From positions 1 to 33,971 of the forward strand of contig JAITOU010000003.1 of NCBI GenBank assembly GCA_031289755.1: DNA of 33,971 nucleotides, in the 5' to 3' direction. The notes under the pieces were generated by a model that was not told where the DNA came from, made no database searches, and worked only from the letters and a program-made list of their open reading frames with translations. Below are positions 26,590-33,971 of this stretch, in pieces (position 1 is the stretch's first letter; the number at the start of each line of letters is the position of its first letter). This DNA is from Clostridiales bacterium (lineage in GTDB: Bacteria; Bacillota; Clostridia; Christensenellales; JAISNN01). The position numbers were made by a program, and so were the translations under genes.

Positions 26590-26611
26590 CTCGTCTCTCC
26601 GCTTTTTATAA

Positions 26612-27103
26612 TTAATTGTTGCCGCCGCCGTTGTGAATCACGTTGTCAAAGGCGATGATTGCACCGCAGGCGGTTTCGGGGGATATACGGGTTTCGTCTA
26701 TCTGTATCTTGTAAGTGTCGCCCCAAGTAAAGTATTGTTTGCTCACATCGGTCAAGACATTGCCGACTGTGTCGGTTATTTTAAATGTGTAGCCCAATAA
26801 AGAGCCTTCTATTTTGAAATCGCCCTCCGGAGTAAAGATATCAAAATTTTTGTGCAAAGAAAATTTGCCCCTGATATAGCCGGCATCCGCGCCTGACGGC
26901 AGCGAAAAAAATCGGAATTGCGGCATAAAAGAAAAGATTTTTCTTTCTATTTTAAATACCGGCTCGTCGTCCTTAAAAAGAGTAAAGCTTTTTGGAATTT
27001 GAAAAAAGCTGCCCTTTGCGCTGTATACTACGTTTTGATTTTCGTCAAAAAAATTAAATTTTTCGACGATAGAAAAGACCTTTTGTTTTAGATAAAGATA
27101 CAT
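26612..27103 (-). CDS. LURP-one-related (LOR/Tubby-like) protein
   Basis: 163 residues of mostly beta-strand sequence: YLKQKVFSIVEKFNFFDE, VYSAKGSFFQIPKSF, PVFKIERKIFSFMPQFRF, FDIFTPEGDFKIEGSLLGYTFKI. This pattern of short strands with basic-hydrophobic alternation matches the LOR family (B. subtilis YxjI-like), which has a Tubby-like barrel that may bind phosphoinositides or membranes. Function in bacteria is unknown. AAGGAG precedes the ATG. It lies just upstream (22 bp) of the ACT gene, so the three minus-strand genes are probably one operon. Confidence 0.72.
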   Translation of the reverse strand: MYLYLKQKVFSIVEKFNFFDENQNVVYSAKGSFFQIPKSFTLFKDDEPVFKIERKIFSFMPQFRFFSLPSGADAGYIRGKFSLHKNFDIFTPEGDFKIEGSLLGYTFKITDTVGNVLTDVSKQYFTWGDTYKIQIDETRISPETACGAIIAFDNVIHNGGGNN

Positions 27104-27160
27104 TCTTCTTCTCCTTCAAGTATAAATCGATATGTTTTTTGTCATTCGAGCGTTTATTAT

Positions 27161-27189
27161 ATTATAATATATAATCGAAATTTTGTACA
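27161..27189 (-). promoter_or_regulatory. Probable promoter of the LOR-ACT-UPF0210 operon
   Basis: On the minus strand TGTACA (27189-27184), 17-bp spacer, TATAAT (27166-27161). The -10 is perfect, the -35 weak. It lies about 58 bp before the LOR start. Other AT-rich -10-like hexamers are nearby. Confidence 0.45.
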
Positions 27190-27279
27190 GTGATAAAGAT
27201 TAAATAATAAACAAAAGAAGCATACGATAAACAAAACGGGAAAAAATATCCCGAAAGAAAAAATACTTTTTTAAAATTA

Positions 27280-27308
27280 TTGAAATTAACCGTTTGTTGT
27301 GATATAAT
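27280..27308 (+). promoter_or_regulatory. Promoter of the zinc-ribbon membrane protein gene
   Basis: TTGAAA (27280-27285), 17-bp spacer, TATAAT (27303-27308) with TGA in front (extended -10). Confidence 0.75.
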
Positions 27309-27389
27309 ATAAAAAGCAAATTGTGAGTTCAAATAGCGGCGGCGGTTTTGCGTCGCATTTAAATTTGATATTATACGGAGGGAGCGGTT

Positions 27390-27962
27390 ATGAATTGCTT
27401 TATTCATGAGGACAGGACGGCTGTGGCTACCTGCATGAATTGCGGAAAAGCCATGTGTTCCGATTGCGTTTCTTTTTTTGATACTCCCGGCAGTCAAAAT
27501 TACGGCTTTTGTCCGGTCTGCCGCAAAAACGACGTAGCTAACGAGAAGCTTACGTTGGAGAGAATAAGGAACGACTTTTGGATAAAATCAAAGGTCGAGC
27601 TTAGAAAAGCCAAAAACAGAGCCTTAGCGGTTTTGTTCTTCGGTATCATCATAACGGCGATATGGCTCACCTTGGAGCTTGCTTTCGATGTCGTGCTTTT
27701 GGAGTTAATCGGTCTGACAACAGAGCCGATAGCCATTCCTTTGATAGATGCGTCCGTCACTTGGAACGCGCTTTTGTCTGTGCTTCCGACCTTGATATGT
27801 ATTGTCTTATTTATTCTCATACTCGTCAAGGCCGACAAAAAAAGCTACAAAATCACCCTTCAAGGCAATGCCTACGAGGTGTCGCGCTTCGAGCTTGACA
27901 AATCGCTCCAATCAATCGACACCGCTCTTGTAAAAAACAGAAGCAATGTTAAAAGACTATAA
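27390..27962 (+). CDS. B-box-type zinc-binding membrane protein
   Basis: 190 residues. The N-terminus holds a zinc-binding module with C3, H6, C15, C18, C23 and C26 (the pattern 'C-H...aTCmnCGkamC.dC' of bacterial B-box-like proteins), plus C41-x-x-C44. A charged stretch is followed by two hydrophobic segments (about 78-108 and 125-150), then a basic-polar tail. Such proteins are common in Bacillota and actinobacteria as membrane proteins of unknown role, often with rhomboid or DUF partners; here no such partner is adjacent. GGAGGGAG lies upstream. It is monocistronic. Confidence 0.75.
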   Translation: MNCFIHEDRTAVATCMNCGKAMCSDCVSFFDTPGSQNYGFCPVCRKNDVANEKLTLERIRNDFWIKSKVELRKAKNRALAVLFFGIIITAIWLTLELAFDVVLLELIGLTTEPIAIPLIDASVTWNALLSVLPTLICIVLFILILVKADKKSYKITLQGNAYEVSRFELDKSLQSIDTALVKNRSNVKRL

Positions 27963-28005
27963 AAAATATAGACTGCGGCATTACTCAAATTATCCGGTTT
28001 CTTTT

Positions 28006-28058
28006 AAGGGGCGTGTTGACAAAAAAATATAGTCGGCGCGCTCCTTTTGCATTTTTTT
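28006..28058 (+). terminator. Terminator after the zinc-ribbon gene, with an overlapping alternative stem
   Basis: A 10-bp stem (28006-28015 with 28037-28046, two G-U pairs) is followed by TTTTGC and seven T (28052-28058). A second possible stem, 28013-28026 with 28052-28064, overlaps it and would take up the T-run. The two cannot form together. Confidence 0.6.
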
Positions 28059-28089
28059 CAACACAGATTAAGGACATAAGGATTGTATT

Positions 28090-29097
28090 ATGAAAAAGAT
28101 TTTTGACAAAAAGAAAATTATCGTGACGACCGCGCTTTTGCTGACGGTGCTTTTTTCCGCCGTTTTGCTTTCGGGGTGCAGAGCATGGAAGAAGCTGCCC
28201 AAAAGGGTTACATTAGACCTTACGGGTATGCAGCTTGTTTTTTTGGACGAGTTTGACGGTACGGCTCTCGACCTTACAAAATGGAAAATCAACACGATGC
28301 CCGATGACGACGGTATTCGCCGTGCAGGAATTTATACCGACACACAGGACATCATCTTTGTCAAGGACGGCGCGCTGACTATCCGCACGAAGTTTAAAAA
28401 CGGCGAACGCGGACAAGGTTGGTATACGTCTTGGGTCGAAACGAGTAAGGACGTCTCTAAGGAGATAGACGTCAACGCGGGCTACAACGGCTTTAACGCC
28501 GTAACGGGGTATTTTGAAGTCAATTGCATCGCCCCCGAAAGCGTGGGGATATGGTCGGCGTTTTGGCTCATGCCCGATAACGATACGGCTTTTGGAGACG
28601 ACGATATACAATGGACGGCTAAGGACGGACTCGAAGTGGACGTCATGGAATCTCCGTATATGTATCAAAAAGCTATAAACCGCTACGGCGTCACCCATGT
28701 ACTGCACAGCGACGGCTACGGCGACAAATTAAAAACGTCTCATTCAAATACCTATCATGTCCCTAAGATGTATTCCGAGTTTCACAGATACGGAGTTATG
28801 TGGACGCCCGACGAATGGATTTTTTATATCGACGGCGCGGAAACGTGGCGCACAAAATATCTTTATAAGAATGAAAACGGCAAAGACGTAGTCTTGGGCG
28901 CGGCAGAAGTCGCCGAATATATGATTTTGTCCGTCGAAGTCGGCGGAAGCCAAAAGGACGGCAAGCTCTATCCGGGACAGGTCTTTAACGACGACGGAAC
29001 GTCTTCGCCTTTTTGGGCGGGCAATCCAGACTCAAACGACAAGAGCAAATCTTACGATTTTATCATCGACTATGTGAAGGTGTATAGTTTAAAATAG
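28090..29097 (+). CDS. GH16 family secreted lipoprotein glucanase
   Basis: 335 residues. A basic-hydrophobic signal peptide ends in the lipobox LLSGC with C30, so it is an outer-face lipoprotein. The GH16 jelly roll follows: VFLDEFDGTALDLTKW, GYFEVNCIAP, WSAFWLMPDND, the catalytic EVDVME (E182 nucleophile, D184, E187 acid/base), HRYGVMWTPDEWIFYIDG, and the end YDFIIDYVKVY. The family hydrolyses beta-1,3/1,4-glucans or galactans such as laminarin, lichenan or agar. The enzyme looks intact. Its place in the genome, with a GH3 elsewhere in this window, fits beta-glucan use, but that link is inference. Confidence 0.92.
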   Translation: MKKIFDKKKIIVTTALLLTVLFSAVLLSGCRAWKKLPKRVTLDLTGMQLVFLDEFDGTALDLTKWKINTMPDDDGIRRAGIYTDTQDIIFVKDGALTIRTKFKNGERGQGWYTSWVETSKDVSKEIDVNAGYNGFNAVTGYFEVNCIAPESVGIWSAFWLMPDNDTAFGDDDIQWTAKDGLEVDVMESPYMYQKAINRYGVTHVLHSDGYGDKLKTSHSNTYHVPKMYSEFHRYGVMWTPDEWIFYIDGAETWRTKYLYKNENGKDVVLGAAEVAEYMILSVEVGGSQKDGKLYPGQVFNDDGTSSPFWAGNPDSNDKSKSYDFIIDYVKVYSLK

Positions 29098-29165
29098 ATA
29101 AAGCAAACACCGCGCTAAGCCGCTCTTTTTTGAAAGGTTATTTTTTTTCATAGGGAGATAGGATA

Positions 29166-29792
29166 ATGAAAAAACATAAGGGCTTGATAGCTTTAATCGT
29201 CTTTGCGGTATTAATTCTGCCTATATTTTTGGCTACCGTTATTCCCGTCATAAATACCGTAGAAACGGTCCATGCCGACTCAAACTATGAATATAATAAG
29301 ACTCTGTATCAGCCGACAAATTACATATATAATCAAAACGATTATTATTTTTGGAAATTCGGACTGACGAGCTTTGACGGAGTAGGCTGCGAAGTCGTTT
29401 CCGTTTATAACATCATGCTTATGATAGACAGACCTCGGCCCCTTGCCGAAATTATATACGACTTCGAGAAGAACGGAAGTGAAATGTTTCTCGGTTTTGG
29501 CGGCTCTAACCCTTTGAGATTAGGCAGATATTTTGACGGTCAAGAGATACGGTACGCAAAGTATTTTTCTATGAAATCATTGCAAGATGCAGCCAACGCC
29601 TATGATGATTGCAATATAATTATCTCGTATTGGAATAACAATCCCCCTTGGAACGGCTTACATACTATCGCCGTAAAAAAGACGGACGAGCTGTACTGCG
29701 CCTATAATAAATACAGTGTAATATTGACCGGCAGCTCATTAAAAGACTTTTCAACGGATTATTTTATCATAGGCTACATAATCGGCGGTTGA
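29166..29792 (+). CDS. Exported C39-like cysteine-protease-fold protein
   Basis: 208 residues. Residues 7-30 form a signal or membrane anchor. The mature part has GVGCEVVSVYNIML with C75 in the place of a papain-like nucleophile (the C39-like pattern 'GC...a..N...'), LGRYFD, then NGLHTIAVKK with H166 and AYNKYS after it, which would be the His and Asn/Asp pair. This resembles the C39-like peptidase fold (C39_2-like), but sequence identity is too low for certainty. It follows the GH16 gene by 68 bp, and its start is preceded by GGGAG. It might process or bind peptides at the surface. No ABC peptide exporter is adjacent. Confidence 0.55.
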   Translation: MKKHKGLIALIVFAVLILPIFLATVIPVINTVETVHADSNYEYNKTLYQPTNYIYNQNDYYFWKFGLTSFDGVGCEVVSVYNIMLMIDRPRPLAEIIYDFEKNGSEMFLGFGGSNPLRLGRYFDGQEIRYAKYFSMKSLQDAANAYDDCNIIISYWNNNPPWNGLHTIAVKKTDELYCAYNKYSVILTGSSLKDFSTDYFIIGYIIGG

Positions 29793-29832
29793 TATTATGT
29801 CAAATAAGTCAAACGGAAAATGTTATTATAAT

Positions 29833-29861
29833 TTGACAAGCAAAAGAAAATATGTTAAAAT
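29833..29861 (+). promoter_or_regulatory. Promoter of rnpB
   Basis: TTGACA (29833-29838), 17-bp spacer, TAAAAT (29856-29861) with TGT in front (extended -10). Transcription would start at about 29868, exactly at the P1 stem. Confidence 0.85.
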
Positions 29862-29867
29862 ATAAAA

Positions 29868-30203
29868 AGTGAGTTAGCCGGATGGTCGCATCGACTTGTT
29901 CGATGAGGAAAGTCCGAGCATCGTAGGGCAGAGCGCAGGATAACGTCCTGTAAAGGCGACTTTAAGGAAAGTGCAACAGAAATAAACCGCATAAATTTAT
30001 TTATGTAAGGATGGAAAGGTGAGGTAAGAGCTTACCGGCGTTTTGGCGACATTACGCGCTATGTAAACCCCGCTTGATGCAAGAGAATAAGAACACATAA
30101 GGCTGCCCGCCTTGTTTTTATAAATCGCTTGAGCGTTCCGGTAACGGCGCGCCTAGACAGATGACCGTCTAAGACAGAACTCGGCTTATAGACTAATCTC
30201 ACT
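29868..30203 (+). ncRNA. rnpB: RNase P RNA, bacterial class A
   Basis: The P1 stem AGTGAG (29868-29873) pairs with CTCACT (30198-30203). The universally conserved GAGGAAAGTCCG is at 29905-29916, and the distal half has AGACAGAACTCGGCTTATAGAC just before P1 closes. GGTAAGAGCTTACCGG is also recognisable. Length (about 336 nt) and order fit a class A RNA, the ribozyme that cuts tRNA 5' leaders. A T-run (30203-30209) follows and should act as terminator. It has its own consensus promoter. Confidence 0.95.
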
Positions 30204-30235
30204 TTTTTTAATAATTGACCGCTTGCAAAAAAATA

Positions 30236-30322
30236 TCTTATCGGGTTTGCTTTTGCAAGGGGTTAGACATATATAAGCCATATCTTTTCTTATCGAGTTT
30301 GGTTTTGCGGGAACAGACATAT
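30236..30322 (+). repeat. Imperfect direct repeat after rnpB
   Basis: 30236-30272 and 30288-30322 share TCTTATCG-GTTTG-TTTTGC and GACATAT with a few changes between. A weaker related unit, TTATC...ATTTAGTTTTGCAA, lies at about 30527-30552. Confidence 0.55.
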
Positions 30323-30437
30323 TAAGATAAATCCTTATGCAAATTTAATTTTTTTTATAGTCACATACCTACCTTTTTAAAATCCGAACGCTTAGATTTT
30401 TTGCAAAATTAACTTCGCACATCTAAGGCATATATTC

Positions 30438-30513
30438 TTGCGTCTGCCGCGCCTTTCAAAACAGTTACGCAAAGCAGGCTGTGCGCCTGTTTTGCAAAGT
30501 GCGGCAGACACAA
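30438..30513. repeat. Long nested hairpin in the intergenic region
   Basis: TTG-C-GTCTGCCGC (30438-30450) pairs with 30501-30513 with one mismatch. Inside, CTTT (30453-30456) and CAAAACAG (30457-30464) pair with 30487-30499 with one bulge, and CGCA (30468-30471) with TGCG (30482-30485). No T-run follows, so it is not a simple terminator. Confidence 0.65.
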
Positions 30514-30629
30514 AAATCTATACCTTATCTATACAAATTTAGTTTTGCAAAAAGTCTATTGTTTTGGTTTAAAAAAAGGTCTTTTTTGTATCATAATACC
30601 CAAATCGGCGTGCAGATTATCAAATGGTC

Positions 30630-30658
30630 TTGACATAAGAAAAAAAATAGTATATTCT
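30630..30658 (+). promoter_or_regulatory. Promoter of the phosphatidyltransferase gene
   Basis: A perfect TTGACA (30630-30635) and either TATTCT (30653-30658, spacer 17) or TATATT (30651-30656, spacer 15). Confidence 0.55.
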
Positions 30659-30692
30659 ATTGTAAAATCAACATATAAAAGGGGTAAATTAT

Positions 30693-31277
30693 ATGGAAAA
30701 ATATTATATCTTAAAGAAAATGCCGAATATTTTATCTGCTTTGAGAATTGTGCTTGCATTGCTGTTGTTGCTTTGGGCATATCTCGACCAGCCGATTGTA
30801 TTTGTCATCAACTACCTTGTATGCGGTGTGAGCGACGCCATAGACGGACCTCTTGCACGCAAATACAACGCGACGTCCGACCTCGGCGCAAAGCTCGACA
30901 GCTTGGCTGACTTTACATTTTTTTGCCTGACCTTTGTCGCCTTGATATTTGTCATGAAATTTACAATCGATACAAATACGCTTTTGTGCGTATTTATCGC
31001 GGCGGCTTTTAAGCTGTTTAACTTTATCGTCACAAAGGTAAAATTTAAACAATACAACATCATGCACACTATCGGCAACAAATTCGGCGGACTGTGTTTG
31101 TTTTCTTCCGTTCCGGTCTTTGTTCTCCTAAACGGATTTAATATAATAGCCTTGATTGTCTTGGCTTCGCTCATGATACTCCCCGCAATAGAAGAAAGCA
31201 TCATACTGTTTACCACAAAAGAATACGACGTCAACAGAAAGAGCCTTTTTGTCAAAAAAGTCCATACGGAAGAATAA
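30693..31277 (+). CDS. CDP-alcohol phosphatidyltransferase
   Basis: 194-residue membrane enzyme that swaps CMP of a CDP-diacylglycerol (or CDP-alcohol) for an alcohol head group in phospholipid synthesis. The full family signature D48-x2-D51-G-x2-A55-R56-x8-G65-x3-D69-x3-D73 is present. About six hydrophobic segments follow, with no extra domain. It could be a PgsA-like (phosphatidylglycerophosphate) synthase, but the signature alone does not settle the head group, and the sequence is rather divergent. GGGG lies 8 bp before ATG. It is monocistronic. Confidence 0.85.
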   Translation: MEKYYILKKMPNILSALRIVLALLLLLWAYLDQPIVFVINYLVCGVSDAIDGPLARKYNATSDLGAKLDSLADFTFFCLTFVALIFVMKFTIDTNTLLCVFIAAAFKLFNFIVTKVKFKQYNIMHTIGNKFGGLCLFSSVPVFVLLNGFNIIALIVLASLMILPAIEESIILFTTKEYDVNRKSLFVKKVHTEE

Positions 31278-31314
31278 ACAAAGCTTATAGCTTTTTGAAT
31301 AGGCAAAATATGTG

Positions 31315-31376
31315 AAAAAAACGGGTATTAGCGTTTACTGCGTACGGCAGTACGTCAAGCTAATACCCGTTTTTTT
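31315..31376. terminator. Two-way terminator with side hairpin
   Basis: An 18-bp outer stem (31315-31332 with 31359-31376), A-run on one side and T-run on the other, encloses TACTGC-GTACG-GCAGTA (31336-31352). It ends both the phosphatidyltransferase gene and the convergent regulator gene. Its inner part, read on the minus strand, resembles that at 6650-6679. Confidence 0.85.
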
Positions 31377-31390
31377 ATATGCAAAAAACA

Positions 31391-31723
31391 CTATTTTAAA
31401 TTTGAGTTGTTTTTGTCTATATTCAAGTCTTCGGCTATGTTGAGCAAGTGTCTGATTTTGTCGTCGTTGAGCTTTTGGGAAGCGGCGATGAAGTCGTTTA
31501 AAAGGGTAGGGTTTTTGACTTCGGTATCAAAAAATTCTTTCGGGGTAATACCGAAGTAATCGCAAATATAGAAAAAAGACATCATAGACGGCAGATTTTT
31601 TCTGTTCTCTATTTCGCGTATATAGCTTCCGTTTTGACCCAGAGCGATACTCATACCGTGTGCTGAAACACCTTTCTCTAATCTTAAATCAATTAGGCGT
31701 TGGACAAAAAAATCGTCAAACAT
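31391..31723 (-). CDS. Small XRE-family transcriptional regulator
   Basis: 110 residues with an N-terminal helix-turn-helix (about 6-62: FVQRLIDLRLEKGVSAHGMSIALGQNGSYIREIENRK, then LPSMMSFFYICDYFGITPKEFF) and a short helical C-terminus. It should bind DNA as a dimer. GGAG precedes the ATG. It is divergent from a small gene that is broken by a stop, and a palindrome GTATAGTATAC (31743-31753) sits on its own -10 region, which suggests autoregulation. No ligand domain is seen. Confidence 0.87.
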   Translation of the reverse strand: MFDDFFVQRLIDLRLEKGVSAHGMSIALGQNGSYIREIENRKNLPSMMSFFYICDYFGITPKEFFDTEVKNPTLLNDFIAASQKLNDDKIRHLLNIAEDLNIDKNNSNLK

Positions 31724-31741
31724 ATATCATATCTCCGAATA

Positions 31742-31771
31742 TGTATAGTATACCCCACAAAATTGCGTCAA
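31742..31771 (-). promoter_or_regulatory. Promoter of the XRE regulator with overlapping palindrome
   Basis: On the minus strand TTGACG (31771-31766), 18-bp spacer, TATACA (31747-31742). The perfect palindrome GTATA-G-TATAC (31743-31753) covers the -10, a position suited to repression by the regulator itself. This operator call is inference. Confidence 0.5.
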
Positions 31772-31796
31772 ATTAAGGAATAGTTCAGCAAAAGTA

Positions 31797-31825
31797 TTAA
31801 CTATTGGGAGTAAAATCATTATAAT
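31797..31825 (+). promoter_or_regulatory. Promoter of the small split gene
   Basis: TTAACT (31797-31802), 17-bp spacer, TATAAT (31820-31825). The start codon of the small gene is at 31868, with AAGGAG at 31853-31858. Confidence 0.65.
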
Positions 31826-31867
31826 AATATAAAAAGCAAGATTAAAACCCATAAGGAGATTAAAATT

Positions 31868-32029
31868 ATGACCGATTACAAGACAATGTATTACACATTA
31901 TTCAAGGAAGTAAGCAAAACAATCGAAGATTTAAAGGCGATACGGCAAAAAACCTAAGAAATGTACATTAACGGCTCTGAAAGCGAAAGTGCAAAAAGCT
32001 GTTCCGATAGCTGCAAAGCGGCACAATAA
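31868..32029 (+). pseudogene. Small protein gene split by an in-frame stop
   Basis: A 29-codon frame (MTDYKTMYYTLFKEVSKT...) ends at TAA 31955-31957. In the same frame, one codon later, reading resumes with ATG 31961 (MYINGSESESAKSC...) and ends at TAA 32027-32029. Similar small helical proteins of Clostridia, which I recall beside HTH regulators, read through this point as KT-E-E-MYI..., so one GAA to TAA change would explain it. Promoter, AAGGAG site and terminator are all intact. It may be a recent nonsense mutation, or the short form may be made. The 29-residue first part alone keeps the amphipathic helix. Confidence 0.6.
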
Positions 32030-32036
32030 AAGATAT

Positions 32037-32070
32037 AAAGGGTTGAAAACGTCGCGTTTCAACCCTTTGT
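32037..32070 (+). terminator. Terminator of the small split gene
   Basis: A perfect 12-bp stem AAAGGGTTGAAA/TTTCAACCCTTT (32037-32048 with 32057-32068) with an eight-base loop and a weak T-rich tail. Confidence 0.8.
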
Positions 32071-32136
32071 TTATAATATGCCGCGTTTAAATATATGGAC
32101 GCTAATGACGTTAAAAAAATTTCATAGCTCTATTAG

Positions 32137-32165
32137 TTGCCAAATTTTAAAAAAAGATGTATAAT
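32137..32165 (+). promoter_or_regulatory. Probable promoter of guaB
   Basis: TTGCCA (32137-32142), 17-bp spacer, TATAAT (32160-32165). This predicts a start near 32172 and so a leader of about 187 nt that contains the inverted-repeat element. Confidence 0.65.
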
Positions 32166-32191
32166 ACTTTTTACTATTTTAATACTAATCT

Positions 32192-32315
32192 CTTATAAAA
32201 ATGAACGAAGTCGCGGTGTCTTTTCGTCTTCAAATGCGCTCTGTTCCTTGCCCGCAGTTCCGCTACGGTCGTCGTCTGCAAAAATCCACTCGCTCATTTC
32301 ATTCGTTTTTATAAG
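32192..32315. repeat. Inverted-repeat-bounded element in the guaB leader
   Basis: 18-bp ends CTTATAAAAATGAACGAA (32192-32209) and its near-complement (32298-32315; one G-U and one mismatch) bound a 124-bp unit. On the minus strand it holds a 34-codon frame from ATG 32297 to stop 32193 (MSEWIFADDDRSG...). No ribosome site precedes that ATG. The form (terminal inverted repeats, short, ORF without signals) suggests a small non-autonomous repeat element; as RNA it would be one long hairpin. Confidence 0.55.
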
Positions 32316-32322
32316 CGGTTAA

Positions 32323-33964
<1,642 letters not shown>

Positions 33965-33971
33965 AAAAGGG

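Larger units (their letters stand above)
30204..30692 (+). other. Intergenic region between rnpB and the phosphatidyltransferase
   Basis: This roughly 490-bp gap has no convincing gene. It holds the degenerate repeat at 30236-30322, a related single unit near 30527-30552, a long hairpin at 30438-30513 and the promoter at 30630-30658. The rest is AT-rich and unassigned. Confidence 0.6.

Noticed and set aside
28016..28045. Promoter for the GH16 gene at TTGACA 28016
   Set aside because: No -10-like hexamer 16-18 bp downstream; the sequence there is GC-rich and part of a terminator stem.
30545..30910. 121-codon frame overlapping the start of the phosphatidyltransferase
   Set aside because: Runs through the promoter region and overlaps a real gene in another frame; no domain.
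32137..32322. 61-codon plus-strand frame before guaB
   Set aside because: Starts inside the predicted -35, has no ribosome site, and runs through the inverted repeat; most likely chance.

Overview
The window looks like a chromosomal segment of an uncultured anaerobic, fermentative member of the Bacillota (Clostridia-like, probably gut-associated). I base this on the Shine-Dalgarno-led genes, extended -10 promoters with 17-bp spacers, a class A RNase P RNA, side-by-side ATP-type and PPi-type phosphofructokinases, a UPF0237/UPF0210 pair, and many small carbohydrate-active and housekeeping operons. No mobile element, prophage, CRISPR array, tRNA or rRNA was recognised. The assignment is inference from gene content; no search was run.

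Region by region. (1) 1-6690: an upstream terminator, a promoter, a possible 35-codon ORF and the F1Fo ATP synthase operon a-c-b-[delta C-terminal domain fused to alpha]-gamma-beta-epsilon, closed by a two-way terminator. (2) 6726-9176, minus strand: GH3 beta-glucosidase with a consensus promoter. (3) 9484-9705: an acyl carrier protein standing alone. (4) 9943-14986: operon of a heterodimeric ABC exporter, a DEDDh exonuclease and an AEC-family permease. (5) 15040-15140: a cloverleaf-shaped palindrome between convergent genes, then a minus-strand serine hydrolase. (6) 16979-17191: a remnant of a surface protein. (7) 17342-19338: cysteine desulfurase plus TtcA-like tRNA sulfurtransferase. (8) 19468-21789: the two phosphofructokinases. 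(9) 22052-24802: GH20 hexosaminidase and a metal-dependent amidohydrolase. (10) 24895-27103, minus strand: UPF0210, ACT-domain (UPF0237) and LURP-one-like genes, the first with a tandemly repeated 3' end. (11) 27390-29792: a zinc-ribbon membrane protein, a GH16 lipoprotein and an exported C39-like cysteine-protease-like protein. (12) 29868-30203: rnpB, then 490 bp of degenerate repeats and a long hairpin. (13) 30693-31723: a CDP-alcohol phosphatidyltransferase and, on the minus strand, a small XRE regulator. (14) 31868-32029: a small gene split by one in-frame stop. (15) 32137-33971: guaB, with an inverted-repeat element in its probable 5' leader and a large nested palindrome after its stop.

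The most unusual thing is the ATP synthase. There is no separate atpH. Only the C-terminal domain of subunit delta (OSCP) is present, and it is fused to the N-terminus of alpha, a subunit present three times per enzyme while delta is normally present once. The six-helix N-terminal domain of delta, which normally caps the three alpha N-termini, is not encoded in the operon. This implies a rearranged peripheral stalk. A second theme is how many intergenic spaces carry nested or branched palindromes; two of the terminators (6643-6690 and 31315-31376) share a core in opposite orientation and may belong to one repeat family.
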